NCBI GenBank assembly: GCA_934512155.1
Contig: CAKSWS010000063.1
Location: 1-5,010, forward strand
Length of the DNA: 5,010 nucleotides
Reading direction: 5' to 3'
From: an uncultured Eubacterium sp.
Lineage (GTDB): Bacteria; Bacillota; Clostridia; Oscillospirales; Acutalibacteraceae
Shown: positions 1 through 5,010 of the stretch, piece after piece
Layout: the number at the start of each line of letters is the position of its first letter
Numbering within the stretch: position 1 is the stretch's first letter
Position numbers and translations under genes: made by a program
The notes under the pieces: generated by a model
Told to the model about the DNA's origin: nothing
Seen by the model: only the letters and a program-made list of their open reading frames with translations
Databases searched by the model: none

Positions 1-982
1 TGATGTAATAATAAGAGCTGATAAAAGAACTCATCATAATGTTGAAAATCAAGAGGTTATTGTTCGTTTAAATGAAGGTTCAAATAAATTTGTTAATAAT
101 TTTGAATTATCGTTGGGCGAAGGTATCGAAAGTGCAAAGGAGCTTTACGCAAGCGAGGAATATTTGGCAGATGCTGTTGTTAAAGACGGAAAACTTGTTA
201 CGTCCTTTAAACCTTATGAGATTAAAACGTTTTCGCTTAAACTGAAAGCACCTTCTGCGGCAGGCAATAAACCGCAGTGTAGTTTTGTTAATCTGGAATT
301 TAATAATGAAAACGAGGCACTTCCAAAGGGATTGTTGCCAAAAACAGTTAATGTAGCCGGTGTTGCTTTTAAAACAGGAAACGGCGGCCTTGTTTCCGGC
401 AACGAAAGTGAAATTGTTGTTCAAACGGATTGTAACAAATTAAAACTTCTTTGTGCCGGTTTAACTGGGGAAAAATCAACTTTTGTTGTTGACGGTGAAA
501 AAATTGTAAAAACAGTTAATTTTGCAGATAAACCGTATGCAGGCTGGGATTTGTACGATTTTGAAGAAACGGCTTTTGTTAAGCATGGCCATTTGGGATT
601 TGAGGCAACTCATTCTTTTAATGACGACGGTTCTGTGGCATATGCAAAAGGTCTTTATTATTGGGTAATTACGCTTGATGTTCATAAGGGTAGTAAAATT
701 GTTTTACCTAAGGATAATAAAATAATCGTTCTTGCCGCAACAGAGGTTAATTGTGCAAACACTTCTCTTGCTACTCCTCTTGAGGAACAGGTTGAAAAGC
801 GTGAATTTGATTTTGAAATGAATTTTAAAGAAAAAATGTGGCGCTTAAATTCAAAACTATTATGGAATTTGTGCGATAAAGATGATTTTATTGCTCACAA
901 CAATAACGGAAAAAACGGTACGCGTGTTGAGCAAAGGGGAAAACACTTTAAAACAAGAACGGTTGAAACCGTTGACCACTGA
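1..982 (+). CDS. GH38-type alpha-mannosidase, C-terminal part (5' end off the window)
   Basis: The frame is open from base 2 (base 1 ends the previous codon), giving 326 visible residues, and it stops with TGA at 980-982. It continues off the left edge, so the TTG at 113 is an internal Leu codon, not a start. The family hydrolyses alpha-mannosides with retention. Its catalytic N-terminal alpha/beta domain is outside the window, so no catalytic residue can be checked. What is visible is the late beta-sandwich region: a 'GEGIESAKELYA' segment near residues 39-50, 'TSFKPYEIKTFSLKL' near 67-81, then a GH38-like terminal block with 'AGWDLYDF' (180-187), 'ATHSF' (202-206), and 'IVLPKDNKIIVLAAT' (233-247), resembling the family's 'LP..kI.ifAaT' ending. 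The last roughly 70 residues are polar, rich in Asn, Lys and His, and not recognised. The fucosidase follows after 23 bp with no terminator between, so the two are probably co-transcribed. The family call is from remembered motif patterns; the exact mannoside linkage is unknown. Confidence 0.8.
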   Translation, partial: DVIIRADKRTHHNVENQEVIVRLNEGSNKFVNNFELSLGEGIESAKELYASEEYLADAVVKDGKLVTSFKPYEIKTFSLKLKAPSAAGNKPQCSFVNLEFNNENEALPKGLLPKTVNVAGVAFKTGNGGLVSGNESEIVVQTDCNKLKLLCAGLTGEKSTFVVDGEKIVKTVNFADKPYAGWDLYDFEETAFVKHGHLGFEATHSFNDDGSVAYAKGLYYWVITLDVHKGSKIVLPKDNKIIVLAATEVNCANTSLATPLEEQVEKREFDFEMNFKEKMWRLNSKLLWNLCDKDDFIAHNNNGKNGTRVEQRGKHFKTRTVETVDH

Positions 983-1005
983 TTTTAAATGAAAAGAGTA
1001 AGATT

Positions 1006-2388
1006 ATGGGATATAATTTTGAAAAAAACTGGACAACCGATAATAATGGCTTTGAGCTTAACGGCGACAAGGTTGAAAGGTATATTTCTGTTGTTCCGTC
1101 AGAAAGGCAGCTTGCTTTGGCTGAAAAACCTTTTTATTTCTTTTTCCATTTCGGTATGAATACAGCCACAGGAAGAGAATGGGGAGCAGGCACAGAAACT
1201 GTTGAGGATTTTACAATAAAAAGAATTAAAGCAGAGCAATGGATAAAATGTGCAAAATCTGCCGGTGCAACAGGCGTTATTTTAACTTGTAAGCATCACG
1301 ACGGCTTTTGCCTTTGGCCATCACAATACACAGATTTTTGCGTGAAAAATACCGGATTTCACGGTGATGTTGTTAAAGAAGTTTCAATGGAATGTCATAA
1401 TGCAGGCTTAAACTTCGGCGTGTATCTTTCACCTTGGGATATGCACGAGGAATCATACGGAACAGAAGCATATAATGATTACTTTTGCAATCAGTTAACC
1501 GAACTTTTAACAAATTACGGTGAAGTTAACGAGGTTTGGTTTGACGGTGCCAAGGGTGCAAACGCCAAGGAATTTGAATATGATTGGAACAGATATTACG
1601 ATTTAATCAGAAAATTACAACCTAAGGCAAATATTGCAATTTGCGGACCGGATGTTCGCTGGGTAGGTAATGAGGGCGGTAAAACAAGAAAAAGCGAGTA
1701 TTCTGTAGTGCCTACGGAATTGCAAAATACGCAGTTTGTAAGTGAAAACAGTCAGCATTCCGAAAGCGGTGCAGGCAAACTTCAAAATATTAATGAAATG
1801 GATGAGGATTTAGGCAGCCGTTCAATGCTTGATAAAGCAGAAAAACTTGCTTGGTATCCGGCTGAGGTTGATGTATCCATCAGAAAAGGCTGGTTTTGGT
1901 CTAAGGATGAAAATAAAACAGTTAAAAGCGTTAAAAAACTTTTAAAAATTTATATTAATTCTGTTGGTAATAACTGCACTCTTTTGCTTAATGTTCCACC
2001 TACAAATACAGGGGTTGTTCATTCTAAAGACGCTAAAAGATTAAAAGAATTGGGCAAAAAAATCAAAGAGATTACCGCAAACCCTATTATTGTTCAAAAG
2101 TTTGGTAAACTGAATGATAAGCAGGGATATATTGATTTTGATTTTGATTCCGAGAAGAAACTCAAATACGTTATTTTGAAAGAGGATATAACAAAATCTC
2201 AACGTGTTGAAATGTTTGATGTTTATGTAAAAAAATCAAACGGCAAGTTTAAAAAGGTTCGCACAGGCACAATTATAGGCTCAAAGAAAATTATTAAGTT
2301 AAGACCTAAAAAATGTGTGGGTGCAAGAATTGTAATTCGTCAAAGCAGAAGCACACCGTATATTAAAGAAATAGGTTTTTACGAATAA
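1006..2388 (+). CDS. GH29 alpha-L-fucosidase, GH29-B type (alpha-1,3/1,4-specific predicted)
   Basis: This 460-residue enzyme should release alpha-L-fucose from oligosaccharides with retention of configuration. GH29-B members usually prefer alpha-1,3/1,4-fucose in branched Lewis-type structures. Visible motifs are 'FHFGMNT' (His48), 'GREWG' (56-60), 'TCKHHDGFCLW' (94-104; His97/His98), 'GVYLSPWD' (138-145), and 'EVWFDGAKG' (176-184), with Asp180 as predicted nucleophile. Glu223 in 'RWVGNEGG' lies 43 residues later and is the likely acid/base, matching the GH29-B pattern. 'LLLNVPPTNTG' (327-337) closes the TIM-barrel region. Residues about 360-460 look like a C-terminal beta-sandwich domain. 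No signal peptide, membrane segment or sortase motif is visible, so the enzyme is predicted to be cytoplasmic and to act on imported oligosaccharides. The ATG at 1006 is preceded by a purine-rich AAGAG (994-998) seven bases upstream, a modest ribosome site. It follows the mannosidase gene and ends just before a strong terminator. Family call is firm; linkage preference is inferred. Confidence 0.93.
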   Translation: MGYNFEKNWTTDNNGFELNGDKVERYISVVPSERQLALAEKPFYFFFHFGMNTATGREWGAGTETVEDFTIKRIKAEQWIKCAKSAGATGVILTCKHHDGFCLWPSQYTDFCVKNTGFHGDVVKEVSMECHNAGLNFGVYLSPWDMHEESYGTEAYNDYFCNQLTELLTNYGEVNEVWFDGAKGANAKEFEYDWNRYYDLIRKLQPKANIAICGPDVRWVGNEGGKTRKSEYSVVPTELQNTQFVSENSQHSESGAGKLQNINEMDEDLGSRSMLDKAEKLAWYPAEVDVSIRKGWFWSKDENKTVKSVKKLLKIYINSVGNNCTLLLNVPPTNTGVVHSKDAKRLKELGKKIKEITANPIIVQKFGKLNDKQGYIDFDFDSEKKLKYVILKEDITKSQRVEMFDVYVKKSNGKFKKVRTGTIIGSKKIIKLRPKKCVGARIVIRQSRSTPYIKEIGFYE

Positions 2389-2389
2389 T

Positions 2390-2428
2390 AAAAAGCACTT
2401 CAATTCATATGGATTGAAGTGCTTTTTT
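2390..2428. terminator. Bidirectional Rho-independent terminator between convergent genes
   Basis: An 11-bp perfect stem (AGCACTTCAAT at 2394-2404 with ATTGAAGTGCT at 2413-2423) encloses an 8-base loop. A/T pairs extend the stem (A at 2390-2393 with T at 2424-2427). On the plus strand a run of six T (2423-2428) follows the fucosidase stop by a few bases. On the minus strand the complementary T run is read just after the radical SAM stop codon (complement of 2427-2429). It should end both transcription units. Confidence 0.93.
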
Positions 2429-3290
2429 ATAGCTTGTTGATTGCATTTAAAACTCTTTTTTTATCGCCGCTCCACAGTGGCGCAATTAAATCTTTCTTTG
2501 GTCCGTCTCCCGTTAATCGGTGAATAACAATATTATTTGGTATTATTTCAACGCAACTTTTTATAATATCTAAGTATTCGTCAAATTCAAGCACTTTGAA
2601 TTTGCCCTTTTCATAATCTGTTGCTAAATCTGTTCCCTTTAAAACGTGCAGAAGTTGTAATTTAATGCCGTCTGTTCTTTCGCATACGTATTTAACAGAT
2701 TCCAGCATGTCTTTTTTTGTTTCGCCCGGAAGTCCCAAAATTAAGTGAGTAACAACATTAATGTTTCTTTTTTTTAATTCAAAAACCGCTTTGTCATAAA
2801 CAGGTAAATCATAACAGCGCCTAATGTATTTTGCTGTGCTTTCATGAATTGTTTGAAGTCCCAATTCAACAAAAACAGGCTTAATTTTATTTAGTTCATC
2901 TAACAAATCCAAAACATCATTCGGCAAACAATCAGGTCGTGTTGCTATGGAAATTGCAACAATGTCTTTGTGATAAATCGCCGCCGTAAATTTGTTTCTT
3001 AATTCATCAACAGGGGCATAAGTGTTTGTAAAGGCTTGAAAATATGCAATATATTTTCCGCTTTTAACCTTGTTTTGTACTTGCTTTTTGCCGTTTTCAA
3101 TTTGTTCCTCAACGGTAAAATTTGCTTTTTCGGCAAAATCGCCGCTGCCGCCGGCAGAGCAAAAAATACAGCCTTTATTACCTAATGTTCCGTCCCTGTT
3201 TGGGCAGGTGAAACCGCCGTTTAAGCAAATTTTGTAAACCTTTTCTCCAAAAGTGTTTTTTAAATATCGATTAAAACTATAATATTCCAT
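2427..3290 (-). CDS. TIGR01212-family radical SAM protein (YtqA/YhcC-like, putative MnmL)
   Basis: A 287-residue radical SAM protein. The opening block 'GGFTCPNRDGTLG' (25-37) followed by 'GCIFC' (40-44) gives a C29-x11-C41-x2-C44 arrangement, the [4Fe-4S]/SAM-binding signature of the TIGR01212 family (B. subtilis YtqA, E. coli YhcC). Further family blocks are 'AYFQAFTNTYAP' (82-93), 'IATRPDCLP' (115-123), 'ELGLQTIHE' (142-150), 'THLILGLPGE' (181-190), 'KLQLLHVLKGTDLA' (210-223), and the C-terminal 'RLTGDGPKKDLIAPLWS' (258-274). YtqA has been linked to formation of the mnm5 side chain at tRNA wobble uridine in Gram-positive bacteria (proposed name MnmL). I recall this rather than derive it, so orthology is tentative; the usual partner methyltransferase YtqB/MnmM is not in the window. 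It is the second gene of a minus-strand operon: its ATG overlaps the end of the upstream phosphatase gene by 14 bases with no Shine-Dalgarno, suggesting translational coupling. Soluble and presumably cytosolic. Confidence 0.9.
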   Translation of the reverse strand: MEYYSFNRYLKNTFGEKVYKICLNGGFTCPNRDGTLGNKGCIFCSAGGSGDFAEKANFTVEEQIENGKKQVQNKVKSGKYIAYFQAFTNTYAPVDELRNKFTAAIYHKDIVAISIATRPDCLPNDVLDLLDELNKIKPVFVELGLQTIHESTAKYIRRCYDLPVYDKAVFELKKRNINVVTHLILGLPGETKKDMLESVKYVCERTDGIKLQLLHVLKGTDLATDYEKGKFKVLEFDEYLDIIKSCVEIIPNNIVIHRLTGDGPKKDLIAPLWSGDKKRVLNAINKL

Positions 3291-4056
3291 CTGCTGTATT
3301 GAAAAATTCTTTTAAATTATTTTCGTTTCCGCAAACGTAAGAAGTGGCGCTGCTGTAATCAATGTTTTTGTTATCAACGGTTTTGTAAATACCGCCTGCC
3401 TCTTTCAAAACAACTGTTGCTCCTGCCAAATCCCATGGGCTGATTTTTAGTTCATAGTAAAGGTCTGCCTTGCCTGCAGCAACATAACAAATATCAAGCG
3501 CCGCAGAACCGCTTCTTCTGATTTCAAGGGAATTGTAAAAAATATTTTCGGTAAGTTTAAATGTTTTTTTGCCAAGTTCTCGGTCGTATGGGCATGTTCC
3601 GAATAAAACCACACTGTTTTCCATTTTATTTTGAGTAGCAAATATTTGCTTTCCGTTAAGGAATGCACCTTTGCCTTTTTCAGCATAGTAAATGTTGTTT
3701 AAATCCGGGTCAAGCACCACACCTATAATAAGTTCCTTGTTTTTTGCCAAGCCAACACTTATTGCACTGTGCTCAAATCCTTTTATAAAATTGGTTGTTC
3801 CGTCAATAGGGTCAATTATAAAACAATAGCCGTCGGTAAGCTCTTTGTTATCGCTTCCTTCTTCGCCTAAAAAAGAACATCCGGGGCAAATTCCGGCAAG
3901 TTCGTCAAACAGAAAATCTTGAATCATTTTATCATATTTTGTAACAAGATTAACTGATGAGCCTTTGTCTTCAATTCCCAAATCATTTAAATCGTTGCAG
4001 GCGTTTTTATAAATTTCTCCTGCTTGTTCAACAATATTTATTATTTTGTTTAACAT
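3277..4056 (-). CDS. Inositol monophosphatase (IMPase) family phosphatase
   Basis: A 259-residue Mg2+-dependent phosphatase of the IMPase/SuhB fold. Numbered from the ATG at 4056, it shows 'LGEEG' (63-67; metal ligand Glu65), the hallmark 'IDPIDGTTNF' (81-90; Asp82 and Asp85), and the second signature 'SPWDLAGATVVLKEAGG' (206-222; Asp209). All expected metal ligands are present and length is normal for the family, so it should be active. The substrate cannot be told from sequence: inositol 1-phosphate, another sugar or polyol phosphate, or a 3'-phosphonucleotide are all possible for this superfamily. An in-frame ATG at 4068 would add four residues. I prefer 4056 because GGTGAT (complement of 4061-4066) sits at Shine-Dalgarno distance before it, while the predicted transcription start falls at about 4068. 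It is the first gene of an operon with the radical SAM gene, overlapping it by 14 bases. No signal peptide or membrane segment is visible. Confidence 0.93.
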   Translation of the reverse strand: MLNKIINIVEQAGEIYKNACNDLNDLGIEDKGSSVNLVTKYDKMIQDFLFDELAGICPGCSFLGEEGSDNKELTDGYCFIIDPIDGTTNFIKGFEHSAISVGLAKNKELIIGVVLDPDLNNIYYAEKGKGAFLNGKQIFATQNKMENSVVLFGTCPYDRELGKKTFKLTENIFYNSLEIRRSGSAALDICYVAAGKADLYYELKISPWDLAGATVVLKEAGGIYKTVDNKNIDYSSATSYVCGNENNLKEFFNTADGIL

Positions 4057-4060
4057 ACTT

Positions 4061-4066
4061 ATCACC
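4061..4066 (-). promoter_or_regulatory. Shine-Dalgarno of the IMPase gene, deciding the start
   Basis: Read on the minus strand, GGTGAT lies four bases before the ATG at 4056, with its GGTG core six bases away. The wider GATGGTGAT matches the anti-SD-complementary GGAGGTGAT at seven of nine positions. Nothing comparable precedes the ATG at 4068, so translation probably begins at 4056. Confidence 0.7.
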
Positions 4067-4072
4067 ATCTTT

Positions 4073-4100
4073 ATTGTATCATATTTTTAAAACTATTCAA
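4073..4100 (-). promoter_or_regulatory. Sigma-A-type promoter of the IMPase-radical SAM operon
   Basis: On the minus strand, TTGAAT (complement of 4095-4100) is a four-of-six match to the -35 box. It is separated by 16 bp from TACAAT (complement of 4073-4078), a five-of-six -10 box. The -10 is preceded by TGA, forming an extended TGn element. Transcription would begin around 4066-4068, about ten bases before the preferred start codon. Assigned from consensus only. Confidence 0.65.
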
Positions 4101-4106
4101 TATAAT
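4101..4106 (+). promoter_or_regulatory. Perfect TATAAT -10 box upstream of murT
   Basis: TATAAT at 4101-4106 is a perfect -10 hexamer ending five bases before the murT ATG at 4112. No good -35 lies at 16-18 bp: the hexamer at 4078-4083 (ATCATA) is poor, and TTGTAT at 4074-4079 is 21 bp away. If used, transcription would start at or within a base or two of the A of the ATG. In an AT-rich region a chance match is possible, so this is moderate evidence only. Confidence 0.45.
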
Positions 4107-4111
4107 TTAGT

Positions 4112-5010
4112 ATGTTTATTGTTATACTGATTACCAAACTTGTGCAGCGAATTTTAAAAATATTTGGCAAAGGTGCCACAACATTGCCCGGCAGAATAGC
4201 TTTGATTTTGAAAAAGGACATACTGTTTCACCTTGCAAAAAACGTAAAAGTTATACTTATTACCGGTACAAACGGCAAAACAACAACCGCCCGAATTGTA
4301 GAGCAGGGGCTTAAAACAGCAGGGTTTAGTTATTTTATTAATCGTTCTGGGGCGAATTTAATAACAGGCATTACAACGTCGTTTATATCAAATTCAGATT
4401 TATTCGGTAAATATAAAAAAGATTATGCAATTATTGAGTGTGATGAAAATGCATTGAAAAAGGTAAGCGTCTTTATTGATGCCGATTATTTGGTTGTAAC
4501 AAATATTTTTCGAGATCAGCTTGACAGATTCGGTGAAGTTTCAACAACATTATCCGCTATTAAAACAGGGGCTGAAAATATGAAAAATTGTACTCTTGTT
4601 TTAAATACAGATGATTCGCTGAGTTTCAGTTTGTCTCGATTAAGTAATAACTGGGTTGCTTACGGCGTTAATACGCCTCTTAATTTTGGTGGCAAGGGAG
4701 ATAATGATTATTGCGTTTTTTGCAATTCCAAGTTGGATTTTTATTATAAAACATACAGTCATTTGGGCAATTACCGTTGTTCGCAATGCGGCTTTTTGCG
4801 TGTAAGCCCAAAATATGCCGTTGAAGAGATTATTGAACTTGAAGAAGAATATTCTGCTGTGATTGTAAAAATTAATAACGATTGCAAGTTATTAAAAATT
4901 AATTTGGGCGGCATTTACAATGTTTATAATGCTTTGGCGGCAGTGGCTGTTTTAAGTGAAATAGGTGTTGAATCTAATGTAATTGAAATGGCGGTTGCTC
5001 GGTTTAACGG
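4112..5010 (+). CDS. murT: MurT, Mur-ligase-like subunit of lipid II isoglutaminyl synthase (3' end off the window)
   Basis: 299 complete codons are visible; the gene runs off the right edge. MurT with the glutaminase GatD converts the alpha-carboxyl of D-Glu in lipid II stem peptides to D-isoglutamine, using ATP and glutamine, at the inner face of the membrane. Visible are an N-terminal 'GKGATTLPGRIAL' (19-31), a Walker A 'TGTNGKTTT' (51-59), 'IIECDENAL' (107-115), the MurT-characteristic 'NIFRDQLDRFGE' (131-142), a four-cysteine zinc-ribbon insertion (Cys201/Cys204 and Cys223/Cys226), and 'GGIYNVYNALAA' (266-277) of the Mur ligase middle domain. The C-terminal DUF1727 domain, which contacts GatD and completes the active site, is outside. 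A stop at 4103-4105 in frame leaves ATG 4112 as the best start; its N-terminus fits the family. GTG 4142 is a weaker alternative. No Shine-Dalgarno precedes the ATG. It is divergent from the IMPase operon with a 55-bp gap. gatD is expected next downstream. Confidence 0.93.
   Translation, partial: MFIVILITKLVQRILKIFGKGATTLPGRIALILKKDILFHLAKNVKVILITGTNGKTTTARIVEQGLKTAGFSYFINRSGANLITGITTSFISNSDLFGKYKKDYAIIECDENALKKVSVFIDADYLVVTNIFRDQLDRFGEVSTTLSAIKTGAENMKNCTLVLNTDDSLSFSLSRLSNNWVAYGVNTPLNFGGKGDNDYCVFCNSKLDFYYKTYSHLGNYRCSQCGFLRVSPKYAVEEIIELEEEYSAVIVKINNDCKLLKINLGGIYNVYNALAAVAVLSEIGVESNVIEMAVARFN

Noticed and set aside
113..115. TTG at 113 as the start of an independent short gene
   Set aside because: The frame is open without a stop back to base 2, the upstream residues continue the mannosidase sequence, and no ribosome site is present.
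107..685. Minus-strand open frames opposite the mannosidase (107-424, 214-402, 476-685)
   Set aside because: They lie wholly inside a well-supported coding frame on the other strand, have no recognisable motifs or ribosome sites, and overlap each other; they are shadows.
958..973. Inverted repeat AACGGTT-GA-AACCGTT near the end of the mannosidase gene as a terminator or operator
   Set aside because: It is inside the coding frame, lacks a following T run, and is short enough to arise by chance; no second copy was seen.
2131..2148. Short tandem repeat of GATTTT in the fucosidase
   Set aside because: Only two to three units, encoding Ile-Asp-Phe-Asp-Phe-Asp in a plausible beta-strand; ordinary low-complexity coding sequence.
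3141..3154. GC-rich near-palindrome (CTGCCGCCGGCAG-like) in the radical SAM gene
   Set aside because: It encodes the Ala-Gly-Gly-Ser-Gly segment just after the cluster cysteines using Gly/Ala codons; codon constraint explains it.
3447..3686. A 79-residue minus-strand open frame inside the IMPase gene
   Set aside because: It is a second frame within a gene whose catalytic motifs are all in the other frame; no start signal or family resemblance.
4123..4128. TATACT within the start of murT as a -10 box driving a GTG start at 4142
   Set aside because: No -35 is seen at a suitable distance and no SD precedes the GTG, and the ATG at 4112 gives an N-terminus of typical MurT length.

Overview
The window looks like the chromosome of a low-GC, Gram-positive member of the Clostridia, probably a gut commensal. 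The base composition is AT-rich throughout. The murT gene belongs to a peptidoglycan-amidation system typical of Gram-positive bacteria. The alpha-mannosidase and GH29 alpha-fucosidase pair is typical of bacteria that consume host glycans. The taxonomy is inferred; no rRNA or other marker gene is present.

Layout: bases 1-982 (+) hold the 3' end of a GH38-type alpha-mannosidase that runs off the left edge. After 23 bp comes a complete GH29 alpha-L-fucosidase of the GH29-B type at 1006-2388 (+), probably in the same transcript. A strong bidirectional terminator at 2390-2428 separates this unit from a convergent two-gene operon on the minus strand. That operon is an inositol-monophosphatase-family phosphatase (3277-4056) followed, with a 14-base overlap, by a TIGR01212/YtqA/YhcC-type radical SAM protein (2427-3290). 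A short intergenic region (4057-4111) carries back-to-back promoter elements. It leads into murT (4112 to the right edge, +), which encodes the Mur-ligase-like subunit of lipid II isoglutaminyl synthase; its partner gatD would be expected just beyond the edge.

Functionally there are three modules. The first is a glycan-trimming module, apparently cytoplasmic at least for the fucosidase, which has no signal peptide. The second is a small housekeeping operon that may touch tRNA wobble modification through the radical SAM protein. The third is cell-wall amidation. All five genes fall in recognised families, and I see no clear sign of a new system. The most interesting points are regulatory: the divergent promoters appear to overlap, and murT has no Shine-Dalgarno sequence but has a TATAAT box five bases before its ATG, which suggests a leaderless message. 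No mobile elements, CRISPR arrays, tRNAs or rRNAs were seen. No stretch over 300 bases lacks a gene.
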